A DNA stretch of 37,362 nucleotides from Actinoplanes palleronii (GCF_016862315.1 NZ_BOMS01000181.1:1-37362), one strand, 5' to 3'. Positions 24,219-33,136 are shown, numbered from the stretch's first letter. The notes: generated by a model not told the origin, from the letters alone. A program made the numbers and translations.

Positions 24219-25193
24219 GTGTCCGCCCAGCCGATGCTGGCCCTGGTCGTCGCGGTCCTGGCCACCGGCACCGCGGTGTTCGCCCTGGCCTGGCTGCTGC
24301 TGCAGAGCGCGTTCGGCAAGACCCCGATCCAGCGCCGGCTGGCCACCCTGCGGCAGTTCACCGTACGGAAGGAGACCGCACCCGACCCGCCGCTGCGCCG
24401 GTTGCTCGCCACCCAGGGCCGGCGCGTCGAGCGGCGTCCCGGCCTGCACACCCTGGCCGAACGCAGCGCCCCGCTGCTGGACCGGCTGGGTGGCAGCCTG
24501 CGACCGGGCGAGTGGCTGGTCGTCCGCCTGTACGCCGCGCTCGGCGTGATGCTGCTCCTCGGCCTGCTGCTGACGCCGGTGCTGGGCCTGCTCGGGCTGC
24601 CGGCCGGGTTCTTCGGGGCGAACGCCGTGCTGCGGTCCCGGATCCGCCGCCGCGAGCGGGTGTTCGCCGACGAGCTGCCGGGCGCCCTCCAACTCATGAT
24701 CAGTTCGCTGCGCTCCGGCTTCACCCTGCACCAGTCGGTCGAGGCGTCGGTCCGTGACGACCCCGGGCCGGTCGCCAGCGAGCTGCGCCGGGCGCTCTCC
24801 GAGACCCGGATCAGCGGCGAGTTCGAGGACGCCCTGGAACGGATCGGCGAGCGGATGCACAGCGCCGAGATGATCTGGCTGGTGATGGCGCTGCGCCTGC
24901 AGCGGGAGGTGGGCGGCAGCCTGGTCGAGGTGATGCAGACGACCGCGGACACCATGAAGGAGCGGGCCTACCTGATGCGGCAGGTGCGCAGCCTGTCCGG
25001 CGAGGGCCGGGTCTCGGCGTACACCCTGGGCGCGATGCCGTTCATGGCGGCCGGCGGGCTCTGGGCGGTCCGGCCGGAGTACCTGCGGCCGATGTTCCAC
25101 CAGCCGGCCGGCATCGCCATGATCGCCGCCGCGCTGGTCATGATGGGTATCGGCGTGGTCTGGCTGCGAGCCGTGGTCAAGGTCGAGGTGTGA
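24219..25193 (+). CDS. tadB: TadB-like inner-membrane platform protein (T2SSF domain)
   Basis: A 324-residue membrane protein. It has an N-terminal helix (MLALVVAVLATGTAVFALAW), two helices near 105-135, and a T2SSF domain at about 150-280 that starts with ADELPGALQLMISSLRSGFTLHQSVEA. The highly conserved EVGGSLVEVMQTTADTMKER follows, and two helices lie at the end. With TadC it forms the platform turned by CpaF. It begins with GTG at 24219, six bases after the cpaF stop. The end is one base before the tadC start. Confidence 0.9.
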   Translation: MSAQPMLALVVAVLATGTAVFALAWLLLQSAFGKTPIQRRLATLRQFTVRKETAPDPPLRRLLATQGRRVERRPGLHTLAERSAPLLDRLGGSLRPGEWLVVRLYAALGVMLLLGLLLTPVLGLLGLPAGFFGANAVLRSRIRRRERVFADELPGALQLMISSLRSGFTLHQSVEASVRDDPGPVASELRRALSETRISGEFEDALERIGERMHSAEMIWLVMALRLQREVGGSLVEVMQTTADTMKERAYLMRQVRSLSGEGRVSAYTLGAMPFMAAGGLWAVRPEYLRPMFHQPAGIAMIAAALVMMGIGVVWLRAVVKVEV

Positions 25194-25194
25194 G

Positions 25195-26112
25195 GTGAGC
25201 GGCTACGTCATCGCGCTCGGCGCGGCGATCGGGATGGCCGCCGCCGTGCTGCTCGCCGCGGCCGCCGCGGTGCTGCCCGCGCCACGCCGCGACCGCCTGC
25301 TGCGGGCACTGTCCCAGTACGGCAGCGGCGGGTCGATCCAGGTGCAGGCCTCGCACCCGATCACTCGCCGGATCCGCTCGATCACCCGGGTCCTGGTGGA
25401 GCGGCTGGGTGACGCGATCACCTCGGACCAGGACCGGACGCGGCTGGCACAGGGCCTGGACTACGCCGGCAACCCGGCCGCCTGGCCGCTGAGCCGGGTG
25501 ATCCGGTTACGGCCGTTCGCCACCGTCGGGGCCTCCGCCTTCTGCTCCGCGGTCGGGAACGCCCTGGCGCCCGACGGGGGCGCGCTGCTGGGCGCGCTCG
25601 GCGGCCTGGCGCTCGGTTTCTTCCTGCCCCGGCTGATGCTCTACAACGCCGGGGTGAAACGGCAGGAGAAGGTCCAGCGGTCGCTGCCGGACGTGATGGA
25701 CGCCCTGGTCATCGGGGTGGAGGCGGGCCTGGGCCTGGACGCCGCGATGGATCACATCGGCCGGAGCCTGACCGGCCCGATGGCCGACGAGCTGCGCCGG
25801 GTGCTGCAGGAGATGCGGCTCGGCGTGTCCCGGTCCGACGCGCTGCGCTCGCTCGCCGCCCGGACCACGGTCCGCGACCTGAAACGCCTGGTCACTGCGC
25901 TGGTGCAGGCCGGCGAGCTGGGCATCTCGGTGGCCAACATCCTCCGCGAGCACTCACAGGACCAGCGCGCCCGGCGGCGGCAGCGGGCCGAGGAGATGGC
26001 ACAGAAGGTGCCGATCAAGCTGATCTTCCCGGTGATCTTCTGCATGCTGCCGGCGATCTTCGTGATCCTGATCGGGCCGGCCGTGCTGAACCTGATGGCC
26101 GCCTTCAAATAG
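25195..26112 (+). CDS. tadC: TadC-like inner-membrane platform protein (T2SSF domain)
   Basis: A 305-residue partner of TadB. It has an N-terminal helix rich in Ala (ALGAAIGMAAAVLLAAAAAVL) and two central helices (GASAFCSAVGNALAPDGGALLGALGG). The T2SSF domain is at about 155-280 with LPDVMDALVIGVEAGLGLDAAMDH and GELGISVANILREHSQDQRARRRQRAEEMAQKVPIKLIFPVIFC. It closes with a hydrophobic helix. The GTG at 25195 follows the tadB stop by one base. It is the last recognisable Tad gene in this window. Confidence 0.9.
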   Translation: MSGYVIALGAAIGMAAAVLLAAAAAVLPAPRRDRLLRALSQYGSGGSIQVQASHPITRRIRSITRVLVERLGDAITSDQDRTRLAQGLDYAGNPAAWPLSRVIRLRPFATVGASAFCSAVGNALAPDGGALLGALGGLALGFFLPRLMLYNAGVKRQEKVQRSLPDVMDALVIGVEAGLGLDAAMDHIGRSLTGPMADELRRVLQEMRLGVSRSDALRSLAARTTVRDLKRLVTALVQAGELGISVANILREHSQDQRARRRQRAEEMAQKVPIKLIFPVIFCMLPAIFVILIGPAVLNLMAAFK

Positions 26113-26153
26113 CAGATCACTAATCCCGGGCCCGGAAATGCCGAACAACGGGT

Positions 26154-27836
26154 GTGACCGCTCTCATCGATCTGCCGTTCCGGGACCTGGAACAGGACCG
26201 GCTCGCGGCGCTGCACGAGTACCAGTTGCTCGACGAGCCGGCCGACGACGAGCTGTCCGCGGTCGTCCGGGTCGCCTCGGTGGTGGCCGGTGTGACACGC
26301 GCGACGCTGAACCTGATCGACGAGAACCGCCAGTGCTCGCTCACCACGGTCGGCTACGAGGGCGGCACCATGCCCCGCGACGAGGGGATGTGCGGCGTGC
26401 ACTTCCTCGAGGGCGGCACCATCCAGATCCCGGACGCCACCCTGCACCCGCGGTACGCGAACCATCCGCAGGTGGACGGCCGGCTGGGCAAGGTCCGCTT
26501 CTACGCGTCCACCTCGCTGGTCACCCCGGGCGGCTACGTGCTCGGCACGCTCTGCGTCTTCGACTTCGTGCCGAGGACCCTCACCGACCAGCAGCTCGCC
26601 CGGCTCGAGGACCTCGGCGCGGTGCTGGTCGGGCTCTTCGAACGGCGCCGCCAGGCCCGGCTCAACGCCGCGATGGCCGCGGAGTCCGAACGCAACCGCA
26701 AATTCATCGACACCGTGCTGGAGACGGTCGAGGTGGGTATCGCGGCGTCCGACGAGACCGGTGAGCTGACCGTGCTGAACCGGGCCGCCCGCCGGTGGGG
26801 CGGCGTCGAGCTCAGCAACGAACTCCCGTCCCGGGACCGGGGCCGGTACCGGATGTTCCGGCCGGACGGGGTCACCCCGCTGGCCGAGGACGAGACTCCG
26901 CTGCAGCGGGTGCTGCGCGAGAACTACCTGGACGGCGCCGAGATGATCCTGCGGACCGCCTCCGACGAGTACATCTCGGTGCTGGCCAGCGGCCGGGCCA
27001 TGTTCGCCGACACCGGCGAGCGGATCGGCGCGGTCGTGGCGCTCACCGACATCACCTCCGACCGGGTCTACCGGCGGCGGCTGGAGCAGGCGCACACCGA
27101 GGTGGCGCTGCGCGAGGAGCAGCTGCAGGCCGCGGTGGTCGAGCTGGAACGGTCCAACGACGAGCTGGAGGGTTTCGCCGCCGCGGTCAGCCACGACCTG
27201 GTCCGCCCGCTGGCCGGGGCGCACGGCTACCTCGACCTGCTGGACGAGGCGTACGGCAAGCACCTGGACGCCCGGGCCGCCAAGTGGGTCGGCGGCGCGC
27301 TGCGGGCCGTGGAACGGATGCAGCAGCTGGTCCAGGCGCTGCTCAGCTACGCCCGGGCCGGGCACGCGCCGTGCCAGCCCGGCGAGGTCGACCTGAACGA
27401 CGTGGTCGAACAGGTCACCGCGGACCTGCGCACCCTGATCGAGAGCGGACAGGCCGACGTCGGGGTGCAGGGCCGGCTACCGGTGATCACCGGGGACCAC
27501 ACGCTGATCCGCCAGCTGCTGCAGAACCTGGTGGACAACGCGATCAAGTACCGGCACCCGGACCGGCGCCCGCGGATCAGGATCAGCTGCTCCGCCGAGC
27601 CGGACGGGTGGCACATCGTGGTCACCGACAACGGGATGGGCATCCCGGCCGAGCACCGTGCCCGGATCTTCGACATGTTCGCGCAGGTGGATCCGGAGTC
27701 CCGCAAGGGCCACGGGATCGGGCTCTCCACCTGCCTGCGGATCGTGGAGCGGCACGGCGGGACGATCGAGCTGGACGACGTGCCGGGCGGCGGCACCGCG
27801 GTCCGGCTGCGGATGCCGCTGGTCCTGCCGGGCTGA
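26154..27836 (+). CDS. Sensor histidine kinase with GAF and PAS domains
   Basis: A 560-residue soluble kinase with no membrane helix. It has a GAF domain at about 15-165 (DEGMCGVHFLEGG, RFYASTSLVTPGGYVLGTLCVFD) and a PAS domain at about 180-300. A coiled-coil linker follows (about 305-340), then the dimerisation box with His347 in AAVSHDLVRPL. The ATP-binding domain is at about 430-560 with N box NLVDNAIKYR, DNGMGIP and GHGIGLSTCLRIVERHGG. It would phosphorylate an aspartate on a separate regulator. The GTG at 26154 lies 42 bp after tadC on the same strand. A partner could be the stand-alone receiver at 18630 that heads this gene run. The signal for GAF or PAS is not known. Confidence 0.9.
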   Translation: MTALIDLPFRDLEQDRLAALHEYQLLDEPADDELSAVVRVASVVAGVTRATLNLIDENRQCSLTTVGYEGGTMPRDEGMCGVHFLEGGTIQIPDATLHPRYANHPQVDGRLGKVRFYASTSLVTPGGYVLGTLCVFDFVPRTLTDQQLARLEDLGAVLVGLFERRRQARLNAAMAAESERNRKFIDTVLETVEVGIAASDETGELTVLNRAARRWGGVELSNELPSRDRGRYRMFRPDGVTPLAEDETPLQRVLRENYLDGAEMILRTASDEYISVLASGRAMFADTGERIGAVVALTDITSDRVYRRRLEQAHTEVALREEQLQAAVVELERSNDELEGFAAAVSHDLVRPLAGAHGYLDLLDEAYGKHLDARAAKWVGGALRAVERMQQLVQALLSYARAGHAPCQPGEVDLNDVVEQVTADLRTLIESGQADVGVQGRLPVITGDHTLIRQLLQNLVDNAIKYRHPDRRPRIRISCSAEPDGWHIVVTDNGMGIPAEHRARIFDMFAQVDPESRKGHGIGLSTCLRIVERHGGTIELDDVPGGGTAVRLRMPLVLPG

Positions 27837-27883
27837 GCGCGCGCCCTTGACCTCAACCGGGCTCGAAGTCGCAGGATCTCCCG

Positions 27884-28258
27884 ATGACGATCGATGACGC
27901 GACCGTACGGATCGCCCGCCCGTGCACCGACCTGGCCGCCGCCGAACGGTTCTACGTCCACGGGCTCGGGCTGGCCGAGCTGTTCCGCAAGCCGGACCTG
28001 CTGATGGCCGGACCCCGGGGCGCGTCCTGGCACCTGGAGCTGGTCGCCGGTGACCTCCGGCCGGCGCCGACCGAGGAGGACCTGCTCGTCCTCTACCTGG
28101 GCGAACCGGTCGACCCGGCCCTGGTGGAGCGCCTGACCGAGCACGGCGGGACGGTCGTCTCCCAGGGCGAGTACTGGGACCGCTGGGGCGTCACCGTGCA
28201 GGACCCGGACGGGTACCGCCTGGTCCTGTCCACCCGCAGCTGGTCCAACTCTGCTTGA
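27884..28258 (+). CDS. VOC-family (glyoxalase/bleomycin-resistance fold) protein
   Basis: A 124-residue single-unit VOC protein: VRIARPCTDLAAAERFYVHGLGLAELF at the start, then WHLELVAGD and a closing VQDPDGYRLVLSTR. The metal-ligand positions appear to include His52 in SWHLEL and Asp or Tyr near the end, but the N-terminal ligand is not clearly His. Such proteins can be dioxygenases, lyases or binding proteins. The ATG at 27884 is 47 bp after the kinase gene. Substrate unknown. It converges with the gene at 28264, with 5 bp between stops. Confidence 0.82.
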   Translation: MTIDDATVRIARPCTDLAAAERFYVHGLGLAELFRKPDLLMAGPRGASWHLELVAGDLRPAPTEEDLLVLYLGEPVDPALVERLTEHGGTVVSQGEYWDRWGVTVQDPDGYRLVLSTRSWSNSA

Positions 28259-28263
28259 TCCGG

Positions 28264-28668
28264 CTAACTCTGGTTGATTCTGATCAGGTTCCCGGCCGGG
28301 TCGCGGAACGCGCAGTCCCGGATGCCGTACGGCTGGTCGGCCGGCTCCTGGACCACCTCGGCGCCGCCGGCCACCAGCCGCTCGAAGACCCCGTCGAGGT
28401 CCTCGGTGGCCAGGGTCAGCGCCGCGAAGCTGCCCTTCGCCATCAACTCGGCGATCACCCGGCGCTCGTCCTCGGTGATGCCCGGATCGACGGCCGGCGG
28501 GTGCAGCACGATCGAGGTGGGCTGCCCCTTCGGCCCGACCGTGATCCAGCGCATCCCGCCGTAGCCGACGTCGTTGCGGACCTCGAAGCCGAGGACGTCG
28601 CGGTAGAAGCCGAGCGCGGCGTCCGGGTCGACGTGCGGGAGGAAACTCGCATGAATTCTGATGTCCAT
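28264..28668 (-). CDS. VOC-family protein paired with AraC regulator
   Basis: A 134-residue VOC protein. It starts MDIRIHASFLPHVDPDAALGFYRDVLGFEV, continues with TSIVLHPPAVDPGITEDE and FAALTLATEDLDGVFERL, and ends with CAFRDPAGNLIRI. Two ATGs are possible: 28668, the usual N-terminus, and 28677, which is directly after the AraC stop (TAGC then ATG). Neither has a strong ribosome site, so translation is probably coupled to the AraC gene. The AraC plus VOC pair is common in actinobacteria. What is bound or converted is not known. Confidence 0.85.
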   Translation of the reverse strand: MDIRIHASFLPHVDPDAALGFYRDVLGFEVRNDVGYGGMRWITVGPKGQPTSIVLHPPAVDPGITEDERRVIAELMAKGSFAALTLATEDLDGVFERLVAGGAEVVQEPADQPYGIRDCAFRDPAGNLIRINQS

Positions 28669-28678
28669 GCCGACCATG

Positions 28679-29122
28679 CTAGGAACCGGACGACGCCCGG
28701 GCTTCTCTATTCCTGACCGGTCTGGTGACCTGTTTGGCCACGCAGGACGGGATGCCCTCGGTGGCGTCCGCGGCGCTCTTCTTGTACGCGCTCGGTGAGA
28801 TGCCGACCAGCTGGGTGAACCGGGTGCTGAACGTGCCCAGCGACGAACACCCGACGGTGAAACAGACATCGGTCACGCTCAGGTCGCCCCGGCGGAGCAG
28901 CGACATCGCCCGCTCGATCCGCCGGGTCATCAGGTACCCGTACGGTGATTCGCCGAAGGCGGTCTTGAACTCGCGGCTGAGGTGGCCGGCGGACATGTTG
29001 GCCCCGCGGGCCAGGGCCTCGACGTCGAGCGGCTGAGCGTAGTCACGGTCGATCCGGTCGCGGACCCGGCGCAGGCGCACGAGGTCCCGCAGTCGTTGCT
29101 CGTGCGAGGACGTGCCGCTCAC
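28679..29122 (-). CDS. Short AraC-family transcriptional regulator (DNA-binding domain only)
   Basis: A 147-residue protein made almost entirely of the AraC double helix-turn-helix. The first unit is LDVEALARGANMSAGHLSREFKTAFGESPYGYL; the second is SVTDVCFTVGCSSLGTFSTRFTQLVGISPSAYKK. The ligand-binding half found in full-length AraC proteins is absent. A basic tail of 25 residues follows. The GTG at 29122 sits directly on a GGAG, so the ribosome site is too close and the start could be a little downstream. It lies between the HAD gene and the VOC gene and probably regulates the latter. Confidence 0.87.
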   Translation of the reverse strand: MSGTSSHEQRLRDLVRLRRVRDRIDRDYAQPLDVEALARGANMSAGHLSREFKTAFGESPYGYLMTRRIERAMSLLRRGDLSVTDVCFTVGCSSLGTFSTRFTQLVGISPSAYKKSAADATEGIPSCVAKQVTRPVRNREARASSGS

Positions 29123-29141
29123 CTCCGCATCGTGCCACGGA

Positions 29142-29753
29142 TCAGAGCATGCGGGCCAGCTCGGCCAGATCGTCGACGGTGAGGTCGGCGGGCAGGCCGC
29201 GCAGGCCCACGGTCAGCGCACCGGCCGCCCGGCCGGCCCGCACGCCCACCTCGGCGTCCTCCACCACCAGGCAGTCCGCCGGCGCGACCCCGAGCGCCGC
29301 GGCGGCCTGCAGGTATCCGTCCGGTGCGGGCTTGCCGGCCGCCACGTCCTCGACCGTGACCAGCAGCGGCGGGGTGATCCCGGCGGCGCCCAGCCGGGCC
29401 TTCGCCAGGCGGACGTCGGCACTGGTCACCACGGCCCACGGCAGACCGCGCCGGGCCAGCGTGCCGAGCAGTTCGGCCGCGCCGGTGGCCGGGGTCACGT
29501 CGGACAGATCGTCGTACTGCAGCGCCAGCTGCCGGGCCGCGGCGGCGTTGACGACATCGCCGGAGGAGGCGGCCGGGAGGAACGTCCGGACTGTCGTCCC
29601 GGCCGGCGCGCCGTGCGCGACGATCATGACCGCGTCCGGGTCCACTCCGTACTCGGCGGACCAGACGCGCCAGGCCCGTTCGACCGCGGCGTGCGACTCG
29701 ACGAGCGTGCCGTCCATGTCGAGCAGCACCGCCCGGATTCCCGACAGCTCCAC
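29142..29753 (-). CDS. HAD-superfamily phosphatase (beta-phosphoglucomutase-like)
   Basis: A 203-residue HAD hydrolase. Motif I is LLDMDGT with Asp12 and Asp14, motif II WAVVTSAD, motif III the lysine in GKPAPDGYLQAAA, and motif IV VVEDAEVGVRAG. An alpha-helical cap is inserted after motif I (about 20-85), as in phosphoglycolate phosphatase and beta-phosphoglucomutase relatives; sugar phosphates are the most common substrates. The GTG at 29753 has GGAGG five bases upstream. The gene precedes the AraC gene by 19 bp. The substrate cannot be read from sequence. Confidence 0.88.
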   Translation of the reverse strand: MELSGIRAVLLDMDGTLVESHAAVERAWRVWSAEYGVDPDAVMIVAHGAPAGTTVRTFLPAASSGDVVNAAAARQLALQYDDLSDVTPATGAAELLGTLARRGLPWAVVTSADVRLAKARLGAAGITPPLLVTVEDVAAGKPAPDGYLQAAAALGVAPADCLVVEDAEVGVRAGRAAGALTVGLRGLPADLTVDDLAELARML

Positions 29754-29769
29754 GTCACCCTCCCGCGCT

Positions 29770-29804
29770 CCCCGTTTATCCTCTTCCCCAGAGCATAAAC
29801 GGGG
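29770..29804. terminator. Inverted repeat CCCCGTTTAT...ATAAACGGGG before the HAD gene
   Basis: Ten-base perfect arms (29770-29779 and 29795-29804) around 15 bases that contain a further CTCT/AGAG pair. It fills most of the 56-bp gap between the Rv1733c-like and HAD genes. It may terminate the upstream transcript or, because it ends 17 bases before the HAD start codon, act as an operator for it. No T-run follows, which weakens the terminator reading. Confidence 0.5.
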
Positions 29805-29809
29805 CCGGG

Positions 29810-30412
29810 TCAGCGCCGCCCGCCCCAGCGCCGGTCCCGGCTCCACCGCGGGCCGACCCGGCGCCACTCCCGTGCCCAGGACCGGTCCCGTTGCAGGTCC
29901 AGCAGCCCCAGCCCGGCCCGGTGCAGCCCGACCAGCCCGGCGGCCAGGCAGATCGTCGCGGCCAGCCCGACCAGGACCGCCTGCGACGTCGGGTTCCGGC
30001 GGACCGGCGGCACCTGCAGGCCGCCCGCGTCGTCCACCCAGATCGTCACCCGGCTGCCGGCCCGGACCGGCTCGACGCCGGTCTGCACGATGCCGCGGTG
30101 CGCCGACCCGTCCGGCCCGGTCCAGACGGCGTGCGCGGCCTGCGGCGCGGCGGTCCGGGTGCCGGTGGCGCCGATCGTCCCGGCGTCCTCGGCCAGCACC
30201 GCGTCCACCCGGAAGACGTGCTCCCGCTCCCACTGCTGCGCCCGCAGGTCCGACCGGTACCCGGCCGCACCGGCCCACCAGGCCAGCAGCGGCGCACCCG
30301 CCAGGAACGTGAAGACCAGCACGAACACCAGCAGACTCTCGACGCGGTCCGTGGTGCGGCGCAGCACGTTGCGTTCCCAGCCGAGCCGGCGTGTGACCCG
30401 TAGCCCGATCAT
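29810..30412 (-). CDS. Rv1733c-like two-helix membrane protein
   Basis: A 200-residue protein with the layout of the actinobacterial Rv1733c family. It has a cytoplasmic start RRLGWERNVLRRTTDRVE and a first helix LLVFVLVFTFLAGAPLLAWWAG. An extracytoplasmic domain of about 90 residues (TAVWTGPDG, GSRVTIWVD) follows, then a second helix AVLVGLAATICLAAGLVGL and a basic C-terminal tail. The ATG at 30412 follows GGGAG by 6 bases; earlier starts in the frame are not supported. The function of the family is unknown; in mycobacteria the founding member belongs to a hypoxia/dormancy regulon, but no regulatory sequence is seen here. It begins 50 bp downstream of the HupE fragment. Confidence 0.85.
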   Translation of the reverse strand: MIGLRVTRRLGWERNVLRRTTDRVESLLVFVLVFTFLAGAPLLAWWAGAAGYRSDLRAQQWEREHVFRVDAVLAEDAGTIGATGTRTAAPQAAHAVWTGPDGSAHRGIVQTGVEPVRAGSRVTIWVDDAGGLQVPPVRRNPTSQAVLVGLAATICLAAGLVGLHRAGLGLLDLQRDRSWAREWRRVGPRWSRDRRWGGRR

Positions 30413-30462
30413 CTCTCTGCTCCCTCTCCCCGCGGCTCCAACCCGCGACCCCCGGGTGAGCA

Positions 30463-31751
30463 TCACCCGGAAGCGACCCCGGACGACGCACATCGCCGCA
30501 CTGAACGGGTACGGAGACCGGCGAGCGTCCAGATCAGTGCGGTGAGGGTTGTCGCGGTCAGCACGAGCAGCAGCGGGGTGGTGCGCGCGCCCACGGCGTC
30601 AGCCGCGGCCGCGACCGGGTTCGGGTAGCCCAGCCGGGCGACCAGCCACCCCGTCGCGGCCACTCCGGTGACGGTGGCGCCGGCGATCCGGGAACCCGGT
30701 CCGATCCGGGTCCGGGCGACCACCACCAGCGCCGGCAGCGCGAGGGCGACCAGGGCGAGCTGGACCAGCTCGATGCCGAGGTTGAACCCGAAGAGGCTCA
30801 GCGCGAGCCGCCCGGTGGACAGCTGCATCTCGGCGAGGGTGAAAGAGAAGGCCATGCCGTGCCCCAGACCGAAGATTCCGGCAACGGCCGCTTCACGACC
30901 AGGAAAAATTGGGCGTACGGCATGAAGCGCGCCGATCAGGATGCTCGCCGCGATGAACGCCTCCACCGGCCACGCCGGGATGTCCAGGTGGGTCAGCGCG
31001 CTCAGGGCCAGCGCCACGGAGTGCCCGGCGGTGAACGCCAGCGTCGTACGCCCGATCCGGCCGGCCGCCGCCCGGGTGCCGGCCGGGCCACGCCAGCGCC
31101 CGCCGGCCGCCAGCAGCGGGGCGGGCAGCAGCAGGATCAGCAGGAAGAGCAGGTGATCGGTGCCCGCCAGGATGTGACCGCCACCCAGCTTCACCATGGC
31201 CACGAAGCCCGACCAGGTGCTGCCGTGTGCCAGGTTCACGTCCAGCGCCGGCACGTCATGGTGCGGCTGTCGATCGCGATCGCGCCGACCTGCACGGCCT
31301 CCGACTCCACCCGGCCGGCGGCCCAGTCCTGCCGGACCGAGACCAGGACGGTGTGGGTGACCACCTGGTGCACGATCACGTCGTACGAAAAAATGAAGTG
31401 CCTGAGGTCGCCGCCCGGTGGCGGTGTCAGCGTCGCCGTGGCGACGACCTCCTGATAGGGACCGGTCGAGGTCTGCTCGGCCCGGCCGACCGCGAGATCG
31501 CCGATCGCGACGGTCCAGGCCCGGCCGTCGGTGGTGACCGGCGTGATGTGCGCGGCCAGATACGCCGAGATCGGCTCGCCCCTGCGCGCGAGCTCCAGGT
31601 CGCCGGCCGGCAGCTGCAGGTGCGCGGTCACCGACGTCTCGTGCACGTCGAGCAGGACCACCGAGTGCGGCAGGGGATGCGCCGAGGCCGGCGACGCTCC
31701 GCACAGGAGCGCCGCCGTCACCACCAGCGCGGTGATGAGTGCCCGTCGCAT
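30463..31751 (-). pseudogene. HupE/UreJ-family membrane protein gene split by a frameshift
   Basis: The N-terminal part is read in one frame (31751-31236, 171 codons): signal peptide ending ASPASAHPLPHS, then an extracytoplasmic beta domain (VVLLDVHETSVTAHLQLP). The C-terminal part is read in another frame from about 31239 to 30463: VPALDVNLAHGSTWSGF, GGHILAGTDHLLFLLILLL, GHSVALALSAL and GLGHGMAFSF, with about seven helices and the conserved His/Asp. In relatives the two parts form one protein. One missing base at about 31245-31272 would restore it. The first frame's TGA and a GTG overlap as GTGA, so re-initiation is possible but has no ribosome site. Family members are thought to move nickel or cobalt, or have unknown roles. 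Sequence error is not excluded. Confidence 0.75.
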
Positions 31752-32956
31752 CAGAAGGAGAACTCTCCACCGTAGTCACGGGTGTGGTCGCGGTAGACCG
31801 TGTGGTAGTGGACCTGGTCCTGGTAGACGATGCCGTTCTGGACCACGAACTCGATCCAGACGCTCGGGCCGTCGATCCGCACGTAGTCGCCCTGGGTGTC
31901 GTAGCCGGTGCCGCCGGAGACACTGACGAACGTCCGGTCCAGCTCGGACTCGTAGACCTTCAGCAGCTGCTGCGCGGTGGCGTCGTCGGCCACCGCGACC
32001 CACGGCTTGATCGCGTCGAGGACCAGCTTCTTCTGCTTCGGCGCGAGCGTCCGGACCGCGACGCCCTCCTTGGTCGCCGGGAAGTTGCCGTCCTGCTGCG
32101 GGCCTACCAGCACGTCGCCGAACGACTCGGTCAGCGTGGCGGCGGTCAGCTGCTTGGCGCTGAGGCTGCCGGTGAGCGCGGCGATCGCGTTCTTCTGCCG
32201 GGCCATCGCCTCGACGGTGGCGCCGTCGGCGCCGGTGTAACTGATCGGCTCGACGCCGATGAAGAACGGGCTGGCGCTGACACCCTTGCCATTCTTGTAC
32301 GTGACGTGCACGGCCAGGTGGTGCCCGCCGAAGCCGAGCTCCCAGGTGCCGGTCAGCGACGGGGTGCCGAGGAAGGCGAGGTAGTAGTAGCCGCTGCCGT
32401 ACTGGAAGGCGCCCATCCCGCCCGACGGCGCGGAGGGTGCCGGAGCCGCCGACGCATCGCTTGACGGCGCTGGGCCTCCGCCGCCGCCCGGGCCGGTCGA
32501 GGGGTCGTAGTCCGCGGCGAGCAGGTCGTCGGCGGCCAGGATGTCGTTGATCTGGTCGATGCCGGTGCCCGTCCCGGTGCCGGTGGCCGCCGTCAGCACC
32601 GCCTTCGCGGCGGTGAGCTGCTCCGCGGTGAGGTCACCGAGCGCGATGCCGGGACGGCAGGTGCCGGCACACGGCAGGTTCGACCAGGCGGCGGCGTTCT
32701 CCGCGGTGAAGTCGATGAGGACTTCGGCCTTCTGGTCGTCGCTGAGTGTGTCCAGGAAAGCGTTGGCGGCGTTCACCAGTCCCGCGACCCCCTTGGCGCC
32801 CCGGGTCGGGTCTTTCGGGGCGGCCTTCGCCTGATTGTTCGCCGCACCGCCCTTGGTGTCGACGGTCGCGGCGTTCGCGGTGGCGATGCCGGCGCCGAGG
32901 ACGGCGAGGGCGGTCGCGGCGAGGGCCACGCCGCGCCAGGCCTGTGGATGCTTCAC
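31751..32956 (-). CDS. Secreted DUF3500-family protein
   Basis: A 401-residue exported protein. The signal peptide is VALAATALAVLGAGIATANAA (cut near 29-30). After a linker, LVNAANAFLDTLSDDQKAEVLIDFT and NLPCAGTCRPGIALGDLTAEQL open the DUF3500 domain, interrupted by a Pro/Gly/Ser/Ala-rich insert (about 150-180). The second half contains YLAFLGTPSLTGTWELGFGGHHLAVHVTY and ends with QDQVHYHTVYRDHTRDYGGEF, rich in His and Asp, which would suit metal binding. The start codon is GTG at 32956 and GAGGAG lies 7 bases before it. The stop codon overlaps the HupE start (TGATG). The pairing with HupE is known from other actinobacteria and proteobacteria, but neither role is established. Confidence 0.85.
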   Translation of the reverse strand: MKHPQAWRGVALAATALAVLGAGIATANAATVDTKGGAANNQAKAAPKDPTRGAKGVAGLVNAANAFLDTLSDDQKAEVLIDFTAENAAAWSNLPCAGTCRPGIALGDLTAEQLTAAKAVLTAATGTGTGTGIDQINDILAADDLLAADYDPSTGPGGGGGPAPSSDASAAPAPSAPSGGMGAFQYGSGYYYLAFLGTPSLTGTWELGFGGHHLAVHVTYKNGKGVSASPFFIGVEPISYTGADGATVEAMARQKNAIAALTGSLSAKQLTAATLTESFGDVLVGPQQDGNFPATKEGVAVRTLAPKQKKLVLDAIKPWVAVADDATAQQLLKVYESELDRTFVSVSGGTGYDTQGDYVRIDGPSVWIEFVVQNGIVYQDQVHYHTVYRDHTRDYGGEFSF

Positions 32957-33136
32957 GGATGCTCCTCAAGAGAAAGTGGATCGGCAACAGGATTGTTGAC
33001 AACCCAACTCAGGGAAAGCAACCCGTCAATAGCGAATTACGCCTATGAGTTCCTTATCGGAACCCTGTCAATATGTCCCCAGCTGCGAAAACGCTGAAAG
33101 GAAATATGCATGGGAAATTTACAGCTTCAGCACAGG

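Noticed and set aside
26795..27850. Second plus-strand frame inside the histidine kinase
   Set aside because: It lies out of frame with a kinase that has all expected boxes and is Arg/Gly/Ala-rich without a fold.
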